Of a DNA stretch of 64,000 bases, positions 24,201 to 52,553 are shown in pieces. Numbering within the stretch: the stretch's first letter is position 1; every line of letters begins with the position of its first letter. The translations under genes were made by a program, and so were the position numbers. The notes beneath the pieces were generated by a model, which saw only the letters and a program-made list of their open reading frames with translations, searched no databases and had not been told where the DNA came from. This DNA is from Lateolabrax maculatus (lineage: Eukaryota; Chordata; Actinopteri; Acropomatiformes; Lateolabracidae), in NCBI GenBank assembly GCA_031216445.1, contig CM062208.1:4740001-4804000 (forward strand). The letters are read 5' to 3'.

Positions 24201-25274
24201 CCGAAAGCATCACAAGAATGGAGGCAAGAGATTCCAGCGATGGGGCAACATTTATGCAGCCTGGCAGCCTCGGCCCCACCCTACCCCACCACCCACCAAT
24301 ATAAAAAAACATGTTTTTTTTCTGTACAAAGTTTCATCTGTGCAAACAGTGAGGGCTGTGTCCTTCTTAGAAATGGCCCAGAGGGGTGAAGTCTGCCAGG
24401 GAGGAGGCGGGTGGGGGTGTAGTTCAACAGCTTCTCATGTTTGGCTGCTCTGGTGTGATCCCAGTCCTGAGATCGTTATCACAATATCAGTAAGAACATA
24501 TCTTTTATAGCTATATACAGAATTTCACAACTTTAAATCTTCAAATTCCCATTTGAGAGGTTTCTTTTAATGATATCCTCACTGTTCCTCAACAGAGACA
24601 CACAGGAGTCTCTTGGAAAATGTAACGATACTATTAGTCTATGTTATGACCCATCAATGTAAAGTTTTTCAACTTAGTTTCAGTGAAATCATGTTTCTGA
24701 TGTCAGTCAGGGCTGGTTGATATCTCTAAATGCTACATTTGCTATGAAGAAGTCAGAGCTGTCGCAAATTTAAAAAACGTCATTGTTGCAATGATATAGT
24801 TGCCAATAGCACAGTTTGTCTTAAAGCCTGTGGTATGTGGGCATGATATACGCATGAAAAGGTGTTCTGATATTTAAAATAACAGATTTTGGTCGAGGAA
24901 ACGCTTTCAACTCATCTACCGATCTGCCTGGCAGTGAGACTTTATGAAATACAACCAGATCAATTAAAGGTTGATTGCTTAACAAAATGGTTTGAATAGA
25001 AGACAAGATTTTAAAACCACAGCCATGTCGAAACCTGCCACATTATGATTAGGTCTGGCAGTTTTTCCATGTAGGTAACAAACCAGATTGGTATCTGGAG
25101 AAACGACATCACCTGCCAGCCAAACGGAAATCTGCTGTGGCTGGGGAATATATTTGAAGCTTGTGAGCCGCTCAGTTGGACAGGAAACCAACATGCCTGT
25201 CAGTTTCAGGGCCATCTGTCAAGAGGTACTGCTTGGCTAGTAAAGTCATATTTTAAATAAGCTGATCCCACATC

Positions 25275-25308
25275 GAAGGAAGGAAGGAAGGAAGGAAAGA
25301 AAGAAGGA
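25275..25308. repeat. GGAA/GAAA tetranucleotide repeat
   Basis: Short simple repeat of GAAG units that degrades to GAAA. Confidence 0.85.
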
Positions 25309-25599
25309 ACTAAAACAAACCTGTTCTTCCAGGTTTGGATTTGTCACTTGCATTAGTGTATTAACTTAGAAATGCATGAATGATGAACATGTCACTTACA
25401 GTGACGAGGGTCGGTCGGATACATCTGAGATGATATTGGCCTTTACATCATCACATCATCCACCTCTTCATTACAACAGAAGTCAAACCTTCTCTGACAT
25501 TGCAGGTTTGACGGACTGCCGTGACGTTTGAAATCTTTGACCAGACAAAAAAAATCTTTATTTGCCATTTTCCCTTTTTAGCCATGCTTGCGGCAGAGC

Positions 25600-26080
25600 T
25601 GTAGGGCAATGTTGGTCTGTCGGTCCACCTCAAATATTTCAACAACTATTTGATGGACTGCCATTTTGTGCGTACTTCATGTTTCCCAGAAGCTGAAACC
25701 TATAGACTTTGGTGACTTCTCAAACTCCGCTGGCGTCTAGAGGATTACCTTTTTTGGTATTTGGTGAAATGTCTCAACAACTCTTGGATAGATTGCCATG
25801 AAATTTAGTACAGACATTCACATTCATCTCCCTTGTAATTACTTTAGTGATCCCTTATCTTTTCATCAAGCTCCATCATCTGATCAAAGTTTCAATTTGT
25901 CCAATACTTTGATTTATGACCAAATACCAGCAGAACTAATTCTTCATTCCCAGCTGCACATAGGTGCATGATAACACAATAACGTGGTGAACATGGTTGA
26001 TATTATTTTATCTGATGTTATCAATGTGAGCATGCTGATGTTAACATTTAGCCCGAAGCACCACTTCTTAGTCTTGTTTC
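25600..26080. mobile_element. dispersed percomorph repeat, copy 1
   Basis: Contains the text I recall as a very common teleost dispersed repeat: AATGTCTCAACAACTCTTGG, ATTGCCATGAAATTTAGTAC, CAATTTGTCCAATACTTTG, then TTTATGACCAAATACC and GTGAACATGG. It is probably non-autonomous and carries no reading frame. The exact family name and ends are not determined. A related diverged copy lies near 60960-61340. Confidence 0.6.
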
Positions 26081-27528
26081 CATCCTGATAGTTACTCCAA
26101 AGAGATTTGTGCCATTGTGGAGTTTTACTGTCCCAGGATGGTCTGCATTCTTTCTTCGAGACTTTTCCATCCACACAACAGTAAATTCTTGTGGGAAACA
26201 CATTAGAGCTGTCATTTTTTCATGTGTGTGGGGATAAAAGTGTGAAAATTATTAGCTTTTGAGATGGTTAATATCAACTATCAGTAGCCTCAATATGAAA
26301 ACACTGGAATCAGCAAGAGTTTTTGATTCAAAATTATGACTAAATACAAAGTTTGCCACAGTCTGTCAGTCCATGTTGCAAATTTGGTGCTTATTATCCT
26401 TAATATCGTCGCTCCCTGTCTTCTCCTCCTCTGTATTTAATGCAGCAAAAACCTTCCAAAGATGTTAAGTGTTTCACGTTGGACGTTGGGTCCTCACGTG
26501 AGGCTCCTGACAGGAACATGTGCATTTATTCCACACGTCATCCCATCTGTCCTGGAGGTGTAACGCTGTTGTGGCAGAATGTGGAGTATGTTCCTCCAGA
26601 TAAGACTGTCAAATGGTGTTGAATGTCTGATCACAAGGGAGCATCACAGGCAGAGAGGGAGGGCCGCTGACTTATTTTGACCCCACGTTGGAGCTCTGCA
26701 CTCTCACAAGGGTGTTTACCGATGACCACGTAGAAGAAGTATGCAGTGACGGGCAGATTTCTGCAACCGCAGCTATGCGTTGATGGGGTGCGGAGGGAGG
26801 CAGGTGGTGCTCTATGACCCCTAGCATTCCTAAATTATTATGCATTAGGTATGAACCAGTACTGCTTACGTGCTACTAATACTGAATCTGACTTCCAGGT
26901 ACTGTTCTCACACTGGTCCCATGGGATGTTTATCATATTTTTTAACCATTACTGAAAATCAAGTCATTTTGTTGTTTTTGACATAAAACTAAAGGTGATG
27001 CTGATACCAGGCTGGAACAGACCTGTTTTAAATACCAGAACAGCTGATCAAGTCATCCACACTGATCTAATGCCACAGGAAAAACTGTATAAAACCTTTT
27101 TATAGGGAAAGTTTTTTTTTGACTTTTTGTACATTTATTCTTATTCATCAAACCCTGCTATATTCTAGTAACCCTTTAATACTTAAATACCAATACCTTT
27201 CTGTAGGGCACTAATAGTATCACATGTATGATGCGTTAAAAGTAGTAATTATGGCTTTGAATTGCCAACATATTTTAAATTCCACGGCTTTTACCTCCTG
27301 TTACAGCAGAATGTCTGAGACCTTTTGTGTGTGTCCTTTCTGATGAGTCATTAATATTTCTGGTTGATGTCTAGATATTTGGTGTTTTTAATTAAAAACA
27401 CAAAGTTCCCGTGCTTCAGATGTAAACTGCCCAGTGCTTGCTTTTAATTTTAGAAAAAAAAAAAGAAAAACATGAACACTATGCATGACCACAGTCTCCA
27501 TGCTCTAACTCCATCCCTTCCTCCACAG

Positions 27529-27901
27529 GCTCAGATTGGCAGCATCATGGTTTGGCTCCGCGGTGCCCTCGTGACCGGCTGCATTTCCTGGAATAAGTTG
27601 GAACCTGAGCCTTGAAAGCCACACCATGGCATGCCTGTAGTACCACACCTCATCCTCATCCAGACCACCAGCATCAGCAGGAATCAGAAACACAAAGAGA
27701 GACACAAACAAATAAGGGACACAGAGGAGGACTCCCAAATCTGTGCCTCCGATCTGTGCTCCTGGAGACAATTTTATCTATTTAGGTCAGCCAGCTTGAA
27801 AGGGATATTTTGGAGGGTGTAAGCAGAGTGAGTGCCAGTGTGTGTGCGTGTGTGTGAGAGTTTCCCTTTTAGAGTAGGGGCCTGCCCTGGGCACTGAGGC
27901 C
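27529..27901 (+). other. lats2: LATS2 5'UTR part of the first coding exon
   Basis: Starts after the acceptor TCCTCCACAG and runs into the coding start. It contains two upstream ORFs: one from ATG 27547 to TGA 27613-27615 (22 residues), and a minimal one from ATG 27626 to TAG 27638-27640 (4 codons) in the very strong context CACCATGG. The main ATG at 27902 has a moderate context (GCCATGA). Confidence 0.6.
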
Positions 27902-44357
<16,456 letters not shown>

Positions 44358-47300
44358 AGCTGCAGACTGACTTGTGCGGCGTGTGTCTGTTACTGCCGAC
44401 TAATGCTCATCATTCAGCTCATGACCCTCCCAGCCGCCACTGCTCTTCTTCTGTGTATGTGTCTGTGTGTAGAGGTGTGCATGCGACACAGGTGCTTCTG
44501 TGTGTTTATGCACATCTGGCGTGTGTGATTGTTAAATTGCAGGAGCAGGATTGATGAACATCGCCACCTTGTGGAATCTATAGCGCGTCCACAATCACTT
44601 CAAATACAAAACTCCCCTGATCCGGGACCAAGAAACAACATTCTGTACAAGACTGACTGCATCAATGATCAGAAACTGTACAGGCTGAAAGGAGATAGTT
44701 AGTTGATATTCTTGGGAATGTAAGGATGTCTGGATCACAGACAAGATTTCTAATTTGAGGACTGCTTCTGGTTGTTCCAGCGGTTTCTTGCCATTCCTTC
44801 CACCCTTGGTCTTACGGATGACTGAAACGCCTCCACGGTGGTCTTCAGGTGGACACGGGAGCGACTCCCTGTTCTACCTGAGCTGCTTTACACTCGAAAT
44901 ATTAGACACGCAAACGTGAAGAGTGGAACCAGTTTACTTGTTGATCGCGGGGGGGCAGGGCGCGGGGGCTGAATAAGCAACACACCTCTTTCACAGCTGC
45001 TGCAAAATAAGCTACAAAGACACATGCATGCACGTGCACACACCCACGCACACTTATCCAGTACAGGGCGTGCTCAGTCGTAAAAGGTGAAAAAGGTGTT
45101 GGCTCAAGGTAGATGGATGAACAAATTCTCACAGACTCCTCTGACATGCGTTTAGCTACAGAGAAATCGTTTAGCAGCAATCTTGTGGCGTGAGAGAAAA
45201 TGCGTCCCTTTTGGCAGCTTTGAGTTTTTCAGTTATATTTCTGTCTTCAGTTAAAATTTTCTGCACTTGTCGCAGATCAAATTTCAAAAATGAGAATCAG
45301 ATTTAACTAAACAAACTGTTTTTTGGTTGCTCCATCTATCTCATGTATCCACAGCTGCCTCATTTTGTGCCAACTGTAGTTCAGTGTAATGTTTTGTCCT
45401 GAAGACGGAGCCTGATCCGTCTTCCCTCAGAGGTTGCTGTTACAAATATCCTCATGTTCATAAAATGTTTCCTGTTACTGGTTCTTTACTGTTAACTGAC
45501 CATTTCAAAACTTTACTCCAAAAAATCCTTAACCTACAAAGGCACAAAGAGGATTTGTAGAGTTTGGATGGGGCTCTAATAATCAAGCCAGATTCTGTTT
45601 TCTGAACCACTGTGACAGTTATTGAGCCCAAAGTCAGAAATGTCACTGTAAGCCAGACATGCAGTGACTTTCTGCTCATAAATTGATGATCTTGCGTTTA
45701 AATTATACTTCTTGTTTACTCGGGGCTGATTGCTCACCTGTTAGCACGTTAACACATAGTTTCCCATGCTTTGTTTAGGGAAAGAACCGATGAATAGAAA
45801 TGAAACTCAACCCGATTCAAGAACGTTTGAGGGAAACAGAGCCAGACCTGGACAAGCCTGAACCCATCGGGTCAGAGTTTGTTTCTGACTGAGAATCAAA
45901 GCTCGTACACACACATTCACCAACATGCACAATTCTACAGCTATTTTGCAAAGATCAGTCCCACAGTTGCGTTGCAACTTAACCAGCCTCCTCTGTCTTC
46001 TGGAGGCAGTCATGAAAACACAAAGCAACATGTTCTTACAACAGCAAACGTGATAGTATGACTATGTGCAATACAAAAAAATACATTATATATAGTTTTC
46101 TAAACACTTAATATCCTTTTGAACGTTTAGTACTGAAATGTACAAATATATTGGTTTATATATATTTTCTCTTTTCAGTTACAACATGCTGCTTATTATT
46201 GTGGTTAATATTATTTACATTATTATTATAATTGTTATTACAAGTGTACCTGTTTTCTTTTGTTGTGGCTTAAAGAAGTGTTGGCTCCATTGCCAAGTGT
46301 GCTTGGGTTTTGAAAGTTACGAGCTGTGTGCCTTTCTAATTGAATGTCGGGGTGTGTGTCGAAGGAGACGACAGTGATGATGACGATCAGTGTTTGCAGA
46401 ACATCGACGGTAGAGACTCTTCACCTCCTGCAGCCGGGCTGGTCCTGAATGCAGGAGAGGAGGGCATAAAGGATTCAGGTTCAGAAAGAGACAGAACATA
46501 GTGGATACAAGTTAGAAGAAGGGGAGGAGTGAGGCAGGTTGGCTTCAGGAAATGTAATTTGAATAAAGAATGAATAGCTTTCTCTATTTTACAAAACCGC
46601 GAATGGTTAAACTTCAACAAAGAGTTAGTGCTTGGTACATTTTCTTTATTTATCCGAAATGACCACAAGTTTGAGTGTTGTTTAACTCTGTACTTTTACT
46701 ACAGACCTGTGCCATGTTCTGTATTGGAGCTCTGCTGCCCAGCAGGCGACACTATCATCCAGTACCTTCTTGCTTATTGACAATCAGTAAACAGTAACTG
46801 CTCTCTTGGAGTCAAACTGAACCGTTTGGTTAATTAACACCAAACCGTTCCAGCAGTATTCTGAATTTGACTTAATGACTGGGAATGCTAAAGAGTCAGA
46901 ACTTTAAAGTGATTCTCTGATGCATAACTGGCAGTAATGATGGAAAATGTGTGGATCCGATTTGTTACAGAAGATTTTGTTGTTTTTTTTATTTTGCTTG
47001 ACAATGTATTGAAAGTTTGTTTTTCTGTAAATGTGCCTTGTGTTCTAAAGTGAGCAGCACAATCTCAAAAGATTGTTTTCTTATCATCATCTCTTTTTCA
47101 CAGACCTCTTTTACCTGTTATTATTCTTAATCTGGGGAAGTTGACGGAGAACGCTCTGTTTTAAACACTGGCTTTGTTTACGTGCAACAACAATCATCTT
47201 TTTACTCAAGTCGGTAACCTACAGAGAGTAGAACTAGATAAGGCAGACGTTGAGGTAAAGTGGGCAGAACAATAAATCAACTCCTGACACAACAGACTGA

Positions 47301-48166
47301 TTAGATGCATAAAGTGGTTACATGGAAATACCATTTAGATTGCGTTTTTCTGTAACTCTCGTTGCAACACATTGTTTTAGGAAATGGAAACAGGGTTTCA
47401 AACTGCTGGTTCTATTTGATTAATTTAACGCCGGTATTCTGCATGTAAACAAAGCCAGTGTTGCCTGTGAGCTGCCCAGATGAACCACAGTCTTCTACAG
47501 AGCAGAGCAGCACCACTGGATCCATTATTATGGATGAGATTAAGGCCGTCAGGTGTTGCTCTTTCACTCGTCCTTCTCCGGTTTTCCTTTGAGCTGGTCC
47601 ACATGTCTGACCGGACGTCCTTCCACTTCTCTAAACCTCTCGTTGAATCCACACCGACCAGGATGGACTGCTTCTTCGTGAAAAATAGCTTTATAAGGAG
47701 AGCGGCAGCTCTCTGCAGAGTGTGTGAGTTCCACAAAGTGTGTGAGGTGTTTCCTGGATGTTTTTTGTTTTGTTTTTCTGTTTCTAAAGTTAGAGAGTGA
47801 TGACTGACAATCTTTGACTGACTTGATATCCTCAGATCTGATTTCTTCACAAGACTTACTTGTGTATCCTTTTTTTCATTTTGTATTTTTACTCTAAGGA
47901 GCCTCTTGTTGTCTTTGACGCTCCTTAATGTATGATACAGTTCTGTTACTCTTGAATTTATATTTATACAGATATACATATTTTTTGTATCTTTTTTCCC
48001 CTTTTATTCAATTTCCCTTGTGCTTATGTTCAAAAATCCACGTCTACGCAGTATTATAGATGATGTAATGTGGACAGCGATCTCTTTTTTTACATTTACG
48101 TATGAACTGAGAATTTGTAAAAATGCTTTCACAGTCCTTGTGTGTAAAATGTATGTATAAATTAAA
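44358..48166 (+). terminator. lats2: LATS2 3'UTR region with candidate poly(A) signals
   Basis: Candidate signals are AATAAA at 46562-46567 and 47271-47276, and ATTAAA at 48161-48166; the last is followed by a TG-rich stretch near 48200. The longest choice would give a 3.8-kb 3'UTR. A single GCACTT (45263-45268) matches the miR-430/302/372 seed. Which signal is used cannot be told from sequence. Confidence 0.45.
47164..47462. repeat. 23-nt inverted repeats about 250 nt apart
   Basis: The left arm (47164-47186) begins AACACTGGCTTTGTTTACGT. The right arm (47440-47462) is its reverse complement with one mismatch. This may be the ends of a small MITE-like element, but I see no matching target-site duplication outside the arms. 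Confidence 0.5.
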
Positions 48167-48589
48167 TTAACCAACTTGGACTCGTGCTTCATTTCAGTGC
48201 TTTAATGTGTGAAAGGAAGGATGACATTTCAACGTTGACAGTTATCCATCTGAACATGAATTCCGTTTAATTATCCTTTTATTTGAAAAAAGATGGTTTA
48301 TCTGCCTTTTAATACTATTTTTTTACTTTACAGATTACAATTTTTGATCCCCTTCATGTCCAGTGAAACCCATGTATCTCAAGTGGTGATTTGAATGTTT
48401 GTGATAAACTGAAGGAGTACATGTTCCTTCATGGGTTGTTTAAGATAAACTATTCAAAACTACTCTTGGATTAGCTGGAAAATGCTGCAAACCGGCTGTT
48501 TTTATGATTAAAAGTTGACTTTTTAGAGGTACATGGTTCTCACAGGACTGCGACGCTACAAACACATGATGGTTTTATAGACCCTGATG

Positions 48590-49080
48590 CATTGCTATAG
48601 ATTAAACTGTCCAACTCTATGTAAAGTAGTTAACGTTGGCTCAACCTGGAACATTTAGAGTACAAAAATTCAACATACATCAATGCAGCAGTAATATTAA
48701 TCCAGAAGCATAAAATATAATAGTAAAAACACTGACGGGGACTATTTTACTGCACAATAAGTACTTTGATTTTTGATTATATATTATATATTTTTTATAA
48801 ATTTAGCTGAAAACACTTCTGTAAAGCTATGAATGCAGGACTTTTACTTGTAGTGGAGTATTTTCACTGTGCAGCACTAATACTTCTACTTAAGTAAACA
48901 ATCTGAATACTTTTTAAACCATTGGCAGTAGCGCAAAGTAGTAAAGTGTAAAGTGACGTCCATAAATCAATACGGTACGAGTAAAGTTACATAAAAAGTA
49001 GCATCAAAGGGAAATATTTAGTACAAAAACCTCAACATTATATTTAAGTACTAGTACTTGGAGTACTGCCGACAACTGAC
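48590..49080. mobile_element. dispersed percomorph repeat (TTTACTTGAGT family), copy 2
   Basis: Contains AAACTGTCCAACT, CAGTAATATTAATCCAGAAG, ACACTGACGGGGACTATTTT, then TGAATGCAGGACTTTTACTT and TACTTCTACTTAAGTAAAC. This is the same anonymous family as 30420-30830 but covers more of the element. It lies between LATS2 and XPO4. Confidence 0.65.
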
Positions 49081-49239
49081 ATGCACTTTATTTTATTTAA
49101 GACATAAATGAGAGAAAATTATAATTAATTCTTGTATTTTAAGCTTTTTTTTTTTCTCCCTCATCATATTTGAGTGCAGCACTATTAAAAAAAAAAAAAC
49201 ACGATAAAACGCGACAGTAGGGTAAACGTCTGCGTGGAT

Positions 49240-49335
49240 TACGTAACCCGCGGGGGGGGGTCGAACCCGCGGCTGAACCCTGCCGGGTACCAATCCCAGA
49301 ATGCAGAGCGCATGGCGCGTCATAGGAGAGGGACG
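49240..49335 (+). promoter_or_regulatory. xpo4: XPO4 promoter / 5'UTR
   Basis: CpG-rich start of the gene, with a CCAAT at 49290-49294 fused to a ZNF143/THAP11-type core TCCCAGAATGCA (49294-49305) about 30 nt before the conserved ATG. An upstream in-frame ATG at 49312 would add 8 residues. The ATG at 49336 matches the human MMAAA start and is preferred. Confidence 0.5.
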
Positions 49336-52315
49336 ATGATGGCGGCGGTCGGTGCACCAGAAGTGATCACACAGCTGGAAAGCGCTGCCAAAGTTTTAAT
49401 GGTGAGAAATCCCACGTTGTTTGGTGTCCGCGGGGTGTGGCGGCGGGTCGGTGGTAGCTTCGCCCCGGGGGCAGCGCGGCCGGCCCGGGCTTCTCCCGCG
49501 GTTACTCCCGGGGTTTGTTGTTAAATGTGTTCATGTGTTTTTTTTTTTTTGGTTTTTTTTTTTAACGTGGAGAAACGGTACGCGAGCGATGCGTGGCGCC
49601 TTGCTTTGCCTTGCTTGGGTTCTCTATCCTAAAACAAAAAATAATAATAACAGAAATTTATTTAAAATAAATAAATAAATAAATAAACCCGCTCATCCTG
49701 CTATCACCCCCCTTCTACCTCCAGTGAACCCCCCGTTACCCTCAAACATCTCCCCGCGTTTGGACGCTCTCGGACGGGGCTCAGTTTTCCAGAAAGTCCG
49801 CTGTCCTCTCAGCCGCTGGCTTGTTCTCCGTCAGCTGGAGCTCCTCGCTGCTGTCGGTCTCACATGTAAACACGCTGTTTGTTTCATTTTTTTAAGCTTT
49901 AGCTCACCCTCTTGCCCCCTAAAACACCCATGTACAGCCGGTGTTTGCCCCTCTCCCCCCTGCAGGGGCTGGCCGTGGTCATGGGTCTGTGTGCTGGGTT
50001 CACTGCAGCCTGCTCCGGCTTTCTGCCATTTTGCTCTGCCCCCTGTTGTTGTTTTTAAAACATGATGCTGACAGAGAGAGCTGGCTGTTTTTTAAGTGGC
50101 CTCGTGTGAGCAGCACAGCCAGCCATGCCAGAGGTTTCTCCTGAGTGGACGTGATCAGTGATTTTTATGTGTCTTGGATCATAATGTGCACATTTGAGTG
50201 TCTACATTACTCAGGGGTGTAACAGCAAGTTGGATCATAGTTTCCCTTTCAGTACAAGGCTCGTGGTTTAATATAAACTGTGAATTTTGCTATGTAGTCG
50301 AACAGAAGAAGATTGGGTTGTCTATTCTGGCGTTATATCTGTTTCAGGTTGATTTTCTAACATGATAAACTGCTGCTTTTGATCTCTATCGACTATACTG
50401 CGCAGGCCAAACTGTGGTGTTTCATTCAGAATCTCAGAGTCAGATGATGTATTCATACTCTGTTCTTTTTTAGATTATTCTTGCCTTCATTGGACAGTTT
50501 ATAGTAAAGAGACTGACATGAAATGAGCAGAGAGAGAGGGATGGCTTGCGTGCGAGTGTGCCCCAGAAAGTGGAATTTTAATCAATATATTGAAATTAGA
50601 AATGTCAGCCACAGAACCTTTTTTTATATTGCTCCAGTGATGGCTGTATTCGATCGATAAACTATTGTAACATATCCAATCAAAATGTGATGTTTTCTGA
50701 ATTGGTACACGCCTGAAATTAATACTTCTAAGATAAGCTACATGTGATTTTCCATATCGACACAAACATTTTGAAATACAGCTGTGGATGTTGTTACCCT
50801 GTTAAATATGATACTAACTCCCCATTCAGTACTAATCAATTAACATTTTATTCAGTAGTTTTCTTCTGAATTGATGTTATTCAGAGCTGGGCAGTTGATA
50901 TTTACCATTATTATTGATTGTCTGGTGTTATTTCAGGGATTGTGAACCCTAATGGGCACATTTTAGTGTCTTGATTGACCAGGGATGTAACAAGAAGTTG
51001 CATAATTTTGCACTATTCAATTTAAGTGGTGAATCGAACAGTGAAGTGTAGGGGAACTGAATTGTATTGTGTTATATTAAGGGGTGTTTGTAACATTGTA
51101 ACAAGGGTTCTGGGTGTATGTGGTGAATGGGTGAAAAGTGTGGTTGTCAGTCTGAGATATTTAAAGTAGTGTATCTGGATTATAGCGCCCACATTTTGAC
51201 ACTACAGGTCAGACTACTGGTCAACATGACAGAGGGCAAGGTATAGCCCACATTATACTGGCTCTGAACCGATGTAACAAACACTTACGACATGACCCTT
51301 GAGATACGTGATCAAAAATGCTGCAAAAACAACAGTAAGATTCAAAAAATTATGCACAGAAAACAGAACAAATAGGCTAAAGAATCTGGATGATTTTGTT
51401 ATAAATTAAAGCCAAACTCCATTGTTTAATTCTGAAGTATCAGATATTGTAGTTTTAGAAAGTTGGCTGTTAATATGTTGAAAATGAAAATGTCAGGCAC
51501 ATTCTCAGATACAGAACCTTTTTAATTTTGCTCTATCGATAGTATTCGATGGAGAAATCATTGTAACATCGATTATTTGCGATAAAATACCTGTTTGACA
51601 ATCGAAAATATTCACTGTGTCCAAACTCTGTAGGGCACATACGCAGTTCTATAAGTAAATACTGTCTATACTATTGGATGTGGATGTGCAAAAATGTCAA
51701 TATTTACATGACAGTTTGTAGGTTTGTGAGCATCATTCAATTCAGTTTTGATATTTTGTTGGAGTTTAAAACATCAGTATGGCTTGTAGTTATTCCTTGC
51801 TGTAATAAACAGGAATTATGATCAATATATACAACAATTTAGCATTTATACTTTTAGCTCTGTTTTGGTCTCCACCAACTCCCGCAGAAAATATGTATGT
51901 CTTTACCCTCTGAATGCTCCACTATGTTTGCCAGCTAGTCTTGAACTTTGTCTCTCTGCTTTTTTGTGGTGCTTGACACCTGGTGTACACTGCGTTTATT
52001 AGACTGTTTGTCTTGAAAACAGCTGCATGTTGTGGCTGAATATGACGCTGATGAGGGCGAGATTGAACCAAAACAGTAAATCAACTCAATTGGCTGAAAG
52101 ATGCTAAAATACACCGTGAGCTACACTTTTTGACACTTTTCACATTACACACAGTAGCTTTTTCCATGGTTAATGTAAGAATATGTATTAGTGCAGCTTT
52201 GAATTTTCTTATATCAAAGTAAATATTCAATTTTATTTTTTTAAATTCTCGGGTCATATCAGAATCGTTAATTCTGATATAAGGCGTGGTGTGTTGTGTA
52301 TCTGCCATGTCATCA

Positions 52316-52358
<43 letters not shown>

Positions 52359-52520
52359 TGTGTGCGAGAGCTTGTGCACGCTCGGATAAAAAGGTCTTTC
52401 TTTCCTCTGCAGCCTTCAACCGCAGAGCTGCTTTCACTGCAATTACACCTGGAATGTGACTTTCTGACTGAGCTGTATCTTGGCGACACACCTCACTAAA
52501 AGTCTGTGTGTGTGTGTGTT

Positions 52521-52553
<33 letters not shown>

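Larger units (their letters stand above)
21208..27528 (+). other. lats2: LATS2 intron 1 (between 5'UTR exons)
   Basis: A 6.3-kb intron. It begins with GTGAGT and soon holds a 26-nt poly-T (about 21256-21281). It includes a GGAA/GAAA tract (25275-25308), a dispersed teleost repeat (about 25770-26080) and a tandem GGAATGGAATG at 24170-24180. It ends with TCCTCCACAG. No coding exon is recognised. Confidence 0.45.

Noticed and set aside
47425..47979. 184-residue open frame on the minus strand after LATS2
   Set aside because: No recognisable domain, partly overlaps the inverted-repeat block, composition like surrounding DNA.
49245..49275. GGGTTCGACCCC on the minus strand, like a tRNA B box
   Set aside because: No paired acceptor stem, A box or anticodon arm fits around it. 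It lies in the CpG-rich XPO4 promoter.
49312..49335. Upstream in-frame ATG for XPO4
   Set aside because: It would add eight residues (MARHRRGT) not present in human XPO4; the ATG at 49336 matches the conserved MMAA start.
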